Source: Saprospiraceae bacterium
Lineage (GTDB): Bacteria; Bacteroidota; Bacteroidia; Chitinophagales; Saprospiraceae
Length of the DNA: 36,926 nucleotides
Direction of reading: 5' to 3'
Assembly: GCA_028284395.1 (NCBI GenBank)
Contig: JANQRV010000248.1
Span: forward strand, 1 to 36,926
Shown: positions 8,195 through 16,631 of the stretch, in pieces
Layout: the number at the start of each line of letters is the position of its first letter
Numbering within the stretch: position 1 is the stretch's first letter
Made by a program: the position numbers and the translations under genes
The notes under the pieces: model-generated
The model's database searches: none
What the model was told of the DNA's origin: nothing
What the model saw: the letters and a program-made list of their open reading frames with translations, nothing else

Positions 8195-9049
8195 CTAAGC
8201 AACGTAGTGCTCGATCAATTCCTTGGTTTCTTGGATATGGTTCTTAGAACTTGCCCCGAAGAGTACCGATTCGATTTTGGGGAATTGGCCCACGTATTCA
8301 ATAGCTTCCTTGGGGCGCAGTGCACCGGCGGCCAATACTTGCATGGCAATCGGACGCAATTGACGGTTATTCAAACAATCTTCATTGGCCTTGATCCCGC
8401 CCGACATCCGGAATCCAATCTTATTAATGGATGCACAGATGATGGGATTGGTCACTCCGACCGATTCCAGGGCGTCTAACAATACCGGCATATTCATCGT
8501 AATGTACCCGGGTTCAGCATCATAGGTTTTTCGAATGTAATCATCGAAATCTTTGAAAACATCATACATTTTCAATCCTAAAATGAGATCGGTCAATACA
8601 TTTTGAATAAAAATGACCGGAGTCTTCACCCCTTTGAACATCTTCATCTCTGCATCGATCAGGATCTGCATTAATTTGCTGAAGTCTTTGCTCAGCATTG
8701 CCATGCCCCCTTTGGCGAAGGTCCCAAAAATGTTTCCGGGTACATATTGCTTAATGGTCCCCATAATCCCCAACTCTGTTACCGCATTTGCGTATTTGTG
8801 TGCATAGGGCATACATGGGAAAATATTGAAATCCTGATACCGAGCCGGATTATCTCTCATAATCTTGCAGATGTTGGCGATCCGATCGTGCGTCGTACAC
8901 ATAAAGGTATTCACACCGAGATCAATGGCCTGATCGAGTACGCGCATAATGGCGGCATCTTCCTTAAACCTGAGTGCCTGCGCCCTTGATTTCTCATCGG
9001 AGGCATGATTGACGCCAAAAAACTGGTTGTCTCCAAATAGTACTTTGTC
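8195..9049 (-). CDS.  Confidence 0.
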   Translation of the reverse strand, partial: DKVLFGDNQFFGVNHASDEKSRAQALRFKEDAAIMRVLDQAIDLGVNTFMCTTHDRIANICKIMRDNPARYQDFNIFPCMPYAHKYANAVTELGIMGTIKQYVPGNIFGTFAKGGMAMLSKDFSKLMQILIDAEMKMFKGVKTPVIFIQNVLTDLILGLKMYDVFKDFDDYIRKTYDAEPGYITMNMPVLLDALESVGVTNPIICASINKIGFRMSGGIKANEDCLNNRQLRPIAMQVLAAGALRPKEAIEYVGQFPKIESVLFGASSKNHIQETKELIEHYVA

Positions 9050-9052
9050 CAC
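8195..9052 (-). CDS. Conserved TIM-barrel-like protein of unknown function, aldo/keto-reductase-like
   Basis: The 285-residue cytoplasmic protein has no signal peptide or membrane segment. Visible blocks are LFGDNQFFGVNH (5-16), a LGVNTFMCTTHDRI stretch (44-57), CMPYAHKYANAVTELG, and near the C-terminus SVLFGASS (262-269) followed by a helix. Alternating hydrophobic strands and helices plus the FGASS ending recall the last strand and helix of aldo/keto reductases, but the usual Asp-Tyr-Lys-His tetrad is not obvious, so an AKR name would overreach. The start is a GTG at 9052: a stop lies three codons upstream and no ATG is available. It begins one base after the stop of the oxidoreductase gene, so the two are translationally coupled and probably share a sugar pathway. 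Other possibilities are an aldolase or isomerase. Confidence 0.85.
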   Translation of the reverse strand: MDKVLFGDNQFFGVNHASDEKSRAQALRFKEDAAIMRVLDQAIDLGVNTFMCTTHDRIANICKIMRDNPARYQDFNIFPCMPYAHKYANAVTELGIMGTIKQYVPGNIFGTFAKGGMAMLSKDFSKLMQILIDAEMKMFKGVKTPVIFIQNVLTDLILGLKMYDVFKDFDDYIRKTYDAEPGYITMNMPVLLDALESVGVTNPIICASINKIGFRMSGGIKANEDCLNNRQLRPIAMQVLAAGALRPKEAIEYVGQFPKIESVLFGASSKNHIQETKELIEHYVA

Positions 9053-9053
9053 T

Positions 9054-10070
9054 TTAATTCATTTTTGTTTTATCAACAATCATTTCTATCACCTTATCGG
9101 TGTATAAACCTTGTTCGAAGGTGTTGATCACACCTTGCTTTTTCTGCTTTACATTTTCGATGAAATAGTCGATCTGCGCACTGTATTCTTCTCCACGCAA
9201 GTAAAAATCAACGGGGATGGCCAGGTCGGTGATCCACTTTATGTTCCAGCCTTTTTCTAGATTTTCTTTTGCATTCGCTTCTTTCAAATAGATCTTAATT
9301 TCCGTCGCATCACAAATGATCTTACCCTTTTTGCCTTGCACTGTAATGGAAGTACTCATCTTTCGATAAGTCTCGTCGCTCCAGTTCACCAACAAGGTTC
9401 CCGTAAGTCCGCTCTCCAAGGTTAGCAAAGAGTAGACGGCATCCTCCACTCCTTTCGAAAAGATACTTTTGAGGAAGGAACCATTGATGTTAGTGGGCCG
9501 CCCTAATACCTCCTGAATGAGGTTTAGTACGTGGGAAGCATAATCGAATAAGCAGCCGCCGCCCTCGCTGGATTTGGAACGCCAAGTACCGCCTTTCTCT
9601 TTGGTCACCACCGGGCCATAAGCTTCACCGGAGAAGTGAACGAGGTCGCCCAAAACGTTTTGCTGTAGCAACCGCTTCAGTTCTCGGAAAGTGCCGATGA
9701 AATGGTTGTGATAACCAACTTGGTTGATCAAGGATTTCTGGCGGGCCAATGCGACCAGTTCTTCCCCTTCTTCTCTGGTCAAACTAAAGGGCTTTTCACA
9801 AAAAACGTGAATGTTTTTCCCCAAAGCATACTTGACCATTGGATAGTGAAGTTTGGTCGGAGTAGCGATCACCACCAGATCCAGATCTTCTCTGTCGATC
9901 ATTTTCTTGTAGTCGGAATAGGTCTTGGAGTTCGTATACTTTTTGAACCCACTCAAAACCAGCGACGAAGTATCGCAAACGGCTACCAAATCCACTGAAG
10001 GATTCGCGCCGACGATCGCCGCATGGGACAGCCCCATTTTTCCCAGTCCTATAATGCCTGCTTTAATCAT
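9054..10070 (-). CDS. Gfo/Idh/MocA family NAD(P)-dependent sugar oxidoreductase
   Basis: The 338-residue protein has a Rossmann domain with GLGKMG (8-13), VCDTS ending strand 2 and the family signature CEKPF (91-95, with K93). The C-terminal domain carries D176 and H180 in LFDYASH, the usual substrate-site pair. The family oxidises or reduces sugar hydroxyls, often making 3-keto or uronic-type nucleotide sugars in polysaccharide loci. I chose the ATG at 10070 rather than a start 13 codons earlier, because the preceding stop TGA overlaps it as ATGA and the residues from there begin the standard beta strand MIKAGIIG. Its stop is one base from the GTG of the next gene. The 3-keto product of such an enzyme is a classical substrate for DegT aminotransferases, which fits the fusion two genes downstream. 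Confidence 0.92.
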   Translation of the reverse strand: MIKAGIIGLGKMGLSHAAIVGANPSVDLVAVCDTSSLVLSGFKKYTNSKTYSDYKKMIDREDLDLVVIATPTKLHYPMVKYALGKNIHVFCEKPFSLTREEGEELVALARQKSLINQVGYHNHFIGTFRELKRLLQQNVLGDLVHFSGEAYGPVVTKEKGGTWRSKSSEGGGCLFDYASHVLNLIQEVLGRPTNINGSFLKSIFSKGVEDAVYSLLTLESGLTGTLLVNWSDETYRKMSTSITVQGKKGKIICDATEIKIYLKEANAKENLEKGWNIKWITDLAIPVDFYLRGEEYSAQIDYFIENVKQKKQGVINTFEQGLYTDKVIEMIVDKTKMN

Positions 10071-10828
10071 ACTTTTTTCAGTCTTAAAAAGGTTAATATC
10101 ATGTGCCAAAAAAATCTCATTTGATTGCCGATGTTCCGTCTAAAGATCTCCGGACGCAGAAAGATGCGCACCAGCCACCCTAAACGCAGTTTGTACCAGA
10201 TCTTAGCCACCTCTTTCTGTGTTCCCGCGTACCAATCAAATACATTACCAATGGAAAGGACCAATCCCGCATTGATTTGATCCCGGTGTTTGATCGCCCA
10301 TTTCTCCTGCTTCGGGCAGGTCATTCCAACGAATAAAATATCGGGCTGAAAAGCGTTGACTTTGTCAATCATCACCTGATTATCTTCTTCCGAGAACTCC
10401 GGCTTGAAAGGAGGAGAATGGTATCCAATGGTGATGTTGGGGTATTCGCGCGTTGCCCGCTCTTCGATCAATTTCAAATTGCGTTCGGAAGACCCGAGAA
10501 AAAAAGCTCGACCTCCTTCCTTATCCAATCGTTTTATGAAGTGATCAAAAGCGTCCGGCCCTTGGTTCCGCTGAATGTTTTTACCATTCAATAGGATGGA
10601 AGCAAGGGCAAAGTATACGCCATCCAAAACGAGAAAATCGGTGGTCTTCAATGCCCGGTCAAATTCCGGATCATTTCTCGTAATTCCGTAGGAATTGGGA
10701 CTGATCGTATTGATCACCCGACATCGGTCTCCTTTGATGGGGATGTGCGAAAGATCGTCTGAAAAAACCCGGAACCCCATCGTCTCCCGGTATACTACAT
10801 TATTACTGATTACATTCGCTGTATTCAT
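10067..10828 (-). CDS. WecG/TagA/CpsF family glycosyltransferase (GT26)
   Basis: The 253-residue protein matches the family length. It shows the N-terminal block INTISPNSYGIT (39-50), the aspartate of VLDG (D69, equivalent to the proposed catalytic Asp of TagA), FLGSS (110-114) and GMTCPKQEKW (168-177). The C-terminal helical tail with many basic and aromatic residues (FLRPEIFRR onward) is the part that holds these enzymes to the membrane. Family members add ManNAc, ManNAcA or glucose to a polyprenyl-linked acceptor. It overlaps the preceding GT4 gene by 26 bases and its stop overlaps the ATG of the oxidoreductase gene. Confidence 0.93.
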   Translation of the reverse strand: MNTANVISNNVVYRETMGFRVFSDDLSHIPIKGDRCRVINTISPNSYGITRNDPEFDRALKTTDFLVLDGVYFALASILLNGKNIQRNQGPDAFDHFIKRLDKEGGRAFFLGSSERNLKLIEERATREYPNITIGYHSPPFKPEFSEEDNQVMIDKVNAFQPDILFVGMTCPKQEKWAIKHRDQINAGLVLSIGNVFDWYAGTQKEVAKIWYKLRLGWLVRIFLRPEIFRRNIGNQMRFFWHMILTFLRLKKV

Positions 10829-11972
10829 GAGTAGTTACTTCTTTGCTGTTTTTACCTTCAAAATGATTGATCGCCTGATTCATCGCGTTGACAAAGTTTT
10901 CTTCAAACTTTTGCAGTGTGAAGCGTTCGTCAAAGCTCTGACGAGCTCTTTTGCTCATTTCGGTTCGCAATCCCGGGTTTTTGACGAGGAACTCTATTTT
11001 GTCGGCTAGCGGTTCTGATTTCCCTTTAGGTACGACATAACCGTTGATATCGTCTTTGATCATATCGGGAATAGTGCCTTCGGGAGTGGAAATAACCGGA
11101 AGACTGTATTGGAGGGCTTCCAATATGGTCAGTGGCTGAACATCATTAAGGGTCGGATGAACGAAAAAGTCGACACGCTCAAAATACTCGATCTTATCGT
11201 CTCCGTATTTCGGCCCCACATAGGAAACGGCATCTTCTAACCCGTGGGTGGTAATAAATTCATCAAACTCTTCTTTACTGATGTCGATCGGTCCTCCAAT
11301 AAATGTTGCTCTAAATTTCACTCCTCTTTCATGCAGAATTTTGCAGGCTCCCAGTAGGACATAGACTCCTTTCGCGAGCATCAGATTGGAAAGAAATAAG
11401 AATTCAGGGGTTTCTTTCTGAGCCCGGTCTTCAAGATAAGCTTCGGTAGATTTTCGAGCGTTATCCGGAATGCCTTCCAGGCAATAAAACACTTCTTCCT
11501 TAGGAGCGTATTTTGCAACGTCATAGTAGATCAACGGCGAGAGTAGAATAGTCCTTGCTCCCCAAAACTGAAAGCGGTACAGTTTGTCCGGCAACCACTT
11601 GTCCTGGAATCGCGCGACTCCCTTCATGTGGTAGTAGTAGATGGTTTTCAGTCGGAATAACTTCAAGAAAAAAACGATGATCATCTCCTTGTAAAAGGCC
11701 GGTCCGTGAGCATTGATGGTCAGGTAGCAATAATCATAACGCTTGCGGAATAGAGCCGACAATACATTCCAGTACAAGCTGAAGAAGATCCGCAGCTTTC
11801 CCAACCCTCCTTTACCGATCTGTCCCAGTTTACGGGACGTTTGTAGATTGATATAGTCAATATCAAACGCATCATTGATGATTTTGCTTTCTTGTTTGTA
11901 ACGCCCCACAATTGCGGGTCCGTGAATGGGTGGAGGGAGGTGGAGAATAAAAAGAACCTTGCGCTTAGACAT
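10803..11972 (-). CDS. GT4-type glycosyltransferase
   Basis: The 389-residue protein has a GT-B fold. The N-terminal strand VLFILHLPPPIHGPAIVG is typical of the acceptor domain; FLSNLMLAKGV opens the C-terminal domain; and HPTLNDVQPLTILEALQYSLPVIST carries the nucleotide-sugar-binding glutamate near residue 295. The first acidic residue of the usual E-x7-E pair is not a clear glutamate. The ATG start follows the deacetylase stop by only five bases and its own end overlaps the GT26 gene, so it sits inside the operon. Donor and linkage are unknown. Confidence 0.92.
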   Translation of the reverse strand: MSKRKVLFILHLPPPIHGPAIVGRYKQESKIINDAFDIDYINLQTSRKLGQIGKGGLGKLRIFFSLYWNVLSALFRKRYDYCYLTINAHGPAFYKEMIIVFFLKLFRLKTIYYYHMKGVARFQDKWLPDKLYRFQFWGARTILLSPLIYYDVAKYAPKEEVFYCLEGIPDNARKSTEAYLEDRAQKETPEFLFLSNLMLAKGVYVLLGACKILHERGVKFRATFIGGPIDISKEEFDEFITTHGLEDAVSYVGPKYGDDKIEYFERVDFFVHPTLNDVQPLTILEALQYSLPVISTPEGTIPDMIKDDINGYVVPKGKSEPLADKIEFLVKNPGLRTEMSKRARQSFDERFTLQKFEENFVNAMNQAINHFEGKNSKEVTTHEYSECNQ

Positions 11973-11977
11973 ATGTT

Positions 11978-12685
11978 TCAGTTTAAAAGCTCGCGATTTT
12001 GCACGTACTTAAATTCATGGTTATTTCCTATCAACTTTAATATTTGCTCGAGATCCTCCCATAGGTTGTGGTTGTCGATCTCCCAGGAATGCCCCCATAG
12101 GTGAAAGCATCCACGTTCTTCCCGAGTCTGTTCCAAATAGTAATCTACCAGCCGCATCAGGTTGGAGGTGGAGCCGGATCCCAGATATAATCCGATCGAT
12201 TGAAATTTCAATCGCTTCAACAGGTGTTTGAAGTAGGTAAAAGACGAATGATTGTAAACTTGCAAGGTAGTAGGTACGACTCCGGTAACATTGCCAGTTG
12301 TCGGGTTGAGCAATTCCGTGGTTCGGATCACCTTGAAGCCAGTCTTCAAAGTATAAGCAACCGCCGGCTGATTATAGACACCGCAAGGGAAACAAAAAGA
12401 AATGGGTTTTTCCCCCAATAAATCGCCCAGCCAATTGTAGCATCCGAGGATTTCCTTTTCAAAAAAGGATTCTCTTCGGTTGTCAATCTTCACGTGATGG
12501 ATCGTGTGACCACCGATTTCGAAATGGCCGGCCAATTCCCGAATTTGGGCTTCCGTCATTACCGGATAAGCCTCATTGGAGCGGGGAATATAAAAGGTAC
12601 CCTGTACATTGTATTTTTCCAGCAGTTCGGCAATTCGAAAGTCATCCGGATATCCATCGTCCCAACTCGTGGTTATCATTTTCAT
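11978..12685 (-). CDS. Short polysaccharide deacetylase (NodB/CE4 family)
   Basis: The 235-residue protein is a compact NodB domain. The first motif is TTSWDDGYPDD with D9 and D10 (base and metal ligand), the second is GGHTIHH with H60 and H64 (metal ligands), and CFPCG and FHLWGHSWEID represent later motifs. There is no signal peptide, so it should act in the cytoplasm on a lipid-linked or nucleotide-linked sugar before export. Known family members remove N- or O-acetyl groups from amino sugars. It lies between two glycosyltransferase genes, 5 bases before one and 16 bases after the other. Confidence 0.9.
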   Translation of the reverse strand: MKMITTSWDDGYPDDFRIAELLEKYNVQGTFYIPRSNEAYPVMTEAQIRELAGHFEIGGHTIHHVKIDNRRESFFEKEILGCYNWLGDLLGEKPISFCFPCGVYNQPAVAYTLKTGFKVIRTTELLNPTTGNVTGVVPTTLQVYNHSSFTYFKHLLKRLKFQSIGLYLGSGSTSNLMRLVDYYLEQTREERGCFHLWGHSWEIDNHNLWEDLEQILKLIGNNHEFKYVQNRELLN

Positions 12686-12701
12686 AGAGAAGTATTTAAA
12701 C

Positions 12702-13853
12702 TTAACTTTTGCCGCGTCTTGCGGTTAAATATTCGATGCACTCCATCGCTCCTCCTACCATCTTTTCCAATGGAAAGACTTGATCGACGGCGTGTCTAAC
12801 ATTTTTCTGCATCTTATCTTGTAGAGCCGGGTCATTGAAGTATTCGTAAACACTGGCCGCCATCGCTTCCGGAGTATGATCAGATACGAGAAAACCCGTC
12901 TGGTAGTCGACCAGGTATTCTACTTCTGGCCCATGTGCGGGGTAACCATTTTTGCGCTTAAAGGAAACAACAGGGCAATCGAAACAAAAAGCGTGATTGA
13001 CGGACAAACCTAGTGCTCCGGGCAAAACCATTAAATCGCAGGCGAATAGAATGGCTCCATTATCTCTTGGATCGTGAATCGCTCCGTGGAAGTAAAAGTC
13101 TTCTGTGGCCCCAATGTCCTCTACGCGTTTCCGGATCAAGGGCCCCATCTCTCCGTCTCCTACAAAGTGTATACCTACCGTAATGTCGTATTTGGTTTTC
13201 AGCAATGTGTAAATATCAACCAGCAGATCTGGACTCTTGGAAGAAAGCAGGCGGCCAATAAAGACCAGATTAAAAGAGTGCTTGATTGCCAATCGATCTT
13301 TAACAGCTCTGCTACCTTCAATTTCGAGGTCGGCGCGAATCTTACCGAGCGCTACGGTGTCCAGGGTGTTTTGAGCTACAAAAATGTTATCCTTTTTGAG
13401 GAATTGCCGCAGCAGGTTTCGATCAGATTGGCTGTACACGATATTCGCATCAACCATCTTCAAAAGAAACAGACGATATTTGTCTGACCAGCTCTCTTCG
13501 GGATGAAACCCCGTCGTACGATTGTAACCATGCGACCAAAAAGCGAACTTCACTCCAAACAGTTTGCAAATGAAGATGATAATGGGCAAATTCAACATTC
13601 CCATGGCAAAATCGCTGATCACCACGCGGGGCCGATACCAAAAGATCTTATAGAGCGGAAAAAGAAAAATGGATGTGTCCTTTTTACCATATTGAAAAGA
13701 AGGGATCGATTCTGAATAGGTCGTTTGGAGTGTTTTGATTCCGGAATTATTCTTACCACTTAACAGTTTGAGGTTCGCTCGCTTGCTGATCCGGTCAAAT
13801 ACGGGTTTGCGGTAAAAAGAGAAGATCCGTTCGATGATGATTACTTTTTTCAT
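12702..13853 (-). CDS. GT4-like glycosyltransferase
   Basis: The 383-residue GT-B protein begins with the strand KKVIIIERIF and then FYRKPVFDRI, a pattern typical of sugar-polymer transferases that act on membrane-linked acceptors. FAFWSHGYN lies in the N-terminal domain; NLVFIGRLLSSKSPDLLVD opens the donor domain and VGDGEMGPLI follows. The usual E-x7-E is replaced by PGALGLSVNHAFCFDCPVV, so the donor-binding acidic pair is degenerate, as in several capsule GT4 families. Start is ATG; the ChbG stop is 18 bases upstream. Specificity unknown. Confidence 0.9.
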   Translation of the reverse strand: MKKVIIIERIFSFYRKPVFDRISKRANLKLLSGKNNSGIKTLQTTYSESIPSFQYGKKDTSIFLFPLYKIFWYRPRVVISDFAMGMLNLPIIIFICKLFGVKFAFWSHGYNRTTGFHPEESWSDKYRLFLLKMVDANIVYSQSDRNLLRQFLKKDNIFVAQNTLDTVALGKIRADLEIEGSRAVKDRLAIKHSFNLVFIGRLLSSKSPDLLVDIYTLLKTKYDITVGIHFVGDGEMGPLIRKRVEDIGATEDFYFHGAIHDPRDNGAILFACDLMVLPGALGLSVNHAFCFDCPVVSFKRKNGYPAHGPEVEYLVDYQTGFLVSDHTPEAMAASVYEYFNDPALQDKMQKNVRHAVDQVFPLEKMVGGAMECIEYLTARRGKS

Positions 13854-13871
13854 GGTTTTTACGGGCTCTGA

Positions 13872-14618
13872 TCAACTTGTAAAAACTGTTTCTTTTCGAA
13901 AGTCCAAATCGTATTGTTGGTGATCCAACAAATCCACTAGATCACCAGCACTATTGTAATCGGGATGAACCATGACTTCAATACTGCCGTTGGGCTCTTG
14001 TCCGGGATGGCCTTTCAGCCAATTGAGATAATCTACACGGCTGCCGAAAAAATCGGTCCGGTTGACTTTTTTCTTCCTCAGATATCGGTTTAATGTACTC
14101 CGGTAAGTTCGTTTATGGATCGAACTGGAACCGCCCAGGTTGTTTAAGATTCGAATCTGTGGAATCTGATATTCTTTTCCGAGCGCTAATAAGATTTTCA
14201 GTATTGGCCAGATCTCATGCATGTGATGATGAGTGTCCATATGGCTGATTGGAATTCCCCCGGCTCGCACTTTTTCGATTTGGGCAGCGTACTCCCTGTA
14301 GATTAGGGCGCATTGTCCATGATTGACCATAAATAGTTTTCGCCGCGAAGGAGATCGAAACCCTCTATCCGGGTCAACGAGGAATGTCAATGCTCGAATA
14401 TCATCCGTTAGTGGCTGTCCATCCGTAAGAACCAAATGGATGCCAATTTTATCCTTCAAATTGCGTTCATGGGTAAGTTCTATGGCTTCCTCAAAACCAG
14501 GCATATTGGCCATGAGGGTCGTGCTGGTGATCAGCTCACTTTCCAGTGAATCGACGATTGCCCTATTTACCGATGGCTTTAGTCCGAAATCATCTGCGTT
14601 GATCTCCAGTTCTTTCAT
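13872..14618 (-). CDS. ChbG/HpnK (YdjC) family carbohydrate deacetylase
   Basis: The 248-residue product starts best at the ATG at 14618, giving MKELEINADDFG, the canonical N-terminus with the metal-binding NADDFG motif; a possible start eight codons earlier overlaps the preceding gene. Further motifs are IGIHLVLTDG, the metal-site histidine cluster HMDTHHHMH and VMVHPDY near the C-terminus. The family removes acetyl groups from N-acetylglucosamine units (ChbG on diacetylchitobiose, HpnK on hopanoid glucosamine). It lies four bases after the amidotransferase stop. Together with two NodB-type enzymes it is the third deacetylase of the locus, of an unrelated fold. No signal peptide, so cytoplasmic. 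Confidence 0.92.
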   Translation of the reverse strand: MKELEINADDFGLKPSVNRAIVDSLESELITSTTLMANMPGFEEAIELTHERNLKDKIGIHLVLTDGQPLTDDIRALTFLVDPDRGFRSPSRRKLFMVNHGQCALIYREYAAQIEKVRAGGIPISHMDTHHHMHEIWPILKILLALGKEYQIPQIRILNNLGGSSSIHKRTYRSTLNRYLRKKKVNRTDFFGSRVDYLNWLKGHPGQEPNGSIEVMVHPDYNSAGDLVDLLDHQQYDLDFRKETVFTS

Positions 14619-14622
14619 TGAC

Positions 14623-16521
14623 TTATAGGTTACTGATGCCATAGACCCTCGACCAGATCTCCAAATTAATGACCCGCCAGAACGGGAATTCGGGATGATT
14701 TTGAGCCTGACCGAATACCTTTTTCAGTTTTTTGCCGTTCCAGATTTTTTTGGTCTGAAAACTCTGACTCGCTAGTACATCCGCTACGTATGATTTAAAA
14801 TGGGCATCCTTCGTCATCGTATCGATAAAAGGAGTGTTGAACCCAATTTTGCGCCGATTCTTGGTAATGGAATCAGGAAGTCTCTTGCCAACCGTATCCC
14901 GAATGATGATCTTAGTCCGACCATGCTTAAACTTGAGGTCATTTGGAATCGAAAAAGCGAATTCCATTACGCGGTAGTCCATAAAAGGGGATCGGATCTC
15001 AATCGACTGATTCATCGAGGAGATGTCTTCGTAATGTAAGATCGTATTCAGTCCCTGGTGATTGATCTTATCCAGCAGGTATTTGCTGAAGTTGTTGCCC
15101 CTGACCGAAAACTTATACTCGGGCTTATAATGAGTATAACCGTTCCTTACGAAGGCCTTCTCCAGTTTTGCAATGGATTTTTCCTGGTATCTCGCCCTCA
15201 AATAAGAAGAGTAAGAAGGACTTAACATGGATTTTACCATTTGGGCAACCAGGAACGGTTTGGAATAGTGATTATGCTGATTAAGCAATTGAAATTCCTC
15301 ACGAAAACGCCCCTTCTTTGAAATCAATTGATCGAGTAAATAAGCCCCAGAAATGTATCGGTCATAACCGGCGTAGGCTTCATCGCTTCCCTGCCCATTG
15401 ATCACCACTTTAATATTTCGCTCGTTGCAAGCACGCATGATGTTGTTGTGGGCAATGCTTGTAAAGCTGAACAAAGGATGGTCGAGTCCATAGACCAATT
15501 TTTCGAAATCATCCAGGATACTCCTGGAGTCGATCAACATCTCATGCAGCTTGATGTGCTTGCAGGTCTGGACGAATTCGCGTGCAATGGGCGTTTCATC
15601 ATCTTTAAAACCGGGAAAGGAAGCAATAAATGCATGGATCTCATTCTGTTCCAATCCGCCTTTCTGGATAAGATCATCCGTTACACGGGCAATGGCCGAG
15701 GAATCAAGTCCTCCACTCAAAAGCAGTGCAACGGGAACATCACTTCGATACCTGATACGCACCGCACTTTCGAACAATTGGGAAAACTCTTCGTGATAAT
15801 CCAACCCTTGATCATGCTTGTACATGTCTTCCCGTAAGGTCCAGTATTTATCGTGATAGATCTTATCGTCTTCACAGATCATATTGGTACCCGGGAGCAA
15901 TTCTGAGCATCCCTCAAAAAATGTTTCGCCATCGTTTACCCGGTAACCATAAGCCAAATATTCATAGACCTTGTTGAGGTTTGCTCGTTTCAAACCGCAT
16001 ACGGCATGCAATGCTTTCAATTCACTGGAAAAATAGAGTTCATCTCCTTTTAGATAATAGTAGAAGGGTTTGACGCCCATCCGGTCCCTGGAGCAGAAAA
16101 GCCTGTTTTTGCGAAAGTCGTAGAGCGCAAACGCCCACATCCCATTGAATTGATGGACACATTCATCCCCATATTCCAAATAGGCATTGATGATGACTTC
16201 GGTGTCGGAATCAGTCCGGAACTGATATCCTTTATTTCTCAGTTTTTCACGTACTTCAATATAATTATAGATCTCCCCGTTAAAAACCAATACGACTTCC
16301 CCGTCATTGCTGATCATTGGTTGATCGGCTTCAGTTCGCAGATCAATAATACTCAGTCGCCGGAAACCAAATCCGATCCGGTCTTTGATAAAGATCCCTT
16401 CCGAATCCGGCCCTCGATGCACAATCGTGTCATTCATCAATTGAAGCTTCGGTCTCAATTCCTCCTCATTGACTGTCGATCGGGAGTGTCCTAAAGAAAT
16501 GAATCCATTAATGCCGCACAT
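14623..16521 (-). CDS. asnB: AsnB-type glutamine-dependent amidotransferase
   Basis: The 632-residue protein is full length. The glutaminase domain (about 1-210) has the N-terminal nucleophile Cys2 (MCGINGF) after Met removal, HRGPDS, NGEIYNY and SDTEVI. The synthetase domain has the ATP PP-loop SGGLDSS (269-275) and NGQGSDEAYAGY. Classical family members make asparagine from aspartate, glutamine and ATP. In polysaccharide loci, related proteins are thought to amidate the carboxyl group of a uronic-acid residue, which I consider the more likely role here because the gene sits between a GT2 and a deacetylase gene. The sequence alone cannot decide. Start is ATG; the 110 bases upstream hold a short tandem repeat. 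Confidence 0.92.
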   Translation of the reverse strand: MCGINGFISLGHSRSTVNEEELRPKLQLMNDTIVHRGPDSEGIFIKDRIGFGFRRLSIIDLRTEADQPMISNDGEVVLVFNGEIYNYIEVREKLRNKGYQFRTDSDTEVIINAYLEYGDECVHQFNGMWAFALYDFRKNRLFCSRDRMGVKPFYYYLKGDELYFSSELKALHAVCGLKRANLNKVYEYLAYGYRVNDGETFFEGCSELLPGTNMICEDDKIYHDKYWTLREDMYKHDQGLDYHEEFSQLFESAVRIRYRSDVPVALLLSGGLDSSAIARVTDDLIQKGGLEQNEIHAFIASFPGFKDDETPIAREFVQTCKHIKLHEMLIDSRSILDDFEKLVYGLDHPLFSFTSIAHNNIMRACNERNIKVVINGQGSDEAYAGYDRYISGAYLLDQLISKKGRFREEFQLLNQHNHYSKPFLVAQMVKSMLSPSYSSYLRARYQEKSIAKLEKAFVRNGYTHYKPEYKFSVRGNNFSKYLLDKINHQGLNTILHYEDISSMNQSIEIRSPFMDYRVMEFAFSIPNDLKFKHGRTKIIIRDTVGKRLPDSITKNRRKIGFNTPFIDTMTKDAHFKSYVADVLASQSFQTKKIWNGKKLKKVFGQAQNHPEFPFWRVINLEIWSRVYGISNL

Positions 16522-16559
16522 AGGTCTCTAGTGATTAGTTTTGAATTGATTGTTCTTGG

Positions 16560-16586
16560 TTGCTATTGTTGCTGTTGTTGCTATTC
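16560..16586 (-). repeat. Short tandem repeat upstream of the amidotransferase gene
   Basis: Three consecutive 9-base units occur: TTGCTATTG, TTGCTGTTG and TTGCTATTC on the plus strand. They lie 39 bases before the ATG at 16521. A related sequence recurs near 25493-25530. Slippage here could alter spacing, but the repeat is outside any coding frame. Confidence 0.5.
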
Positions 16587-16631
16587 ATATCACGTTTATA
16601 CTTCATCCGTTTTCCAAACTACTACCACCCC

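Noticed and set aside
8195-9049. An empty placeholder entry for a shorter version of the TIM-barrel-like gene in the feature list
   Set aside because: It has zero confidence and carries no annotation; the supported gene is the 8195-9052 entry with the GTG start.
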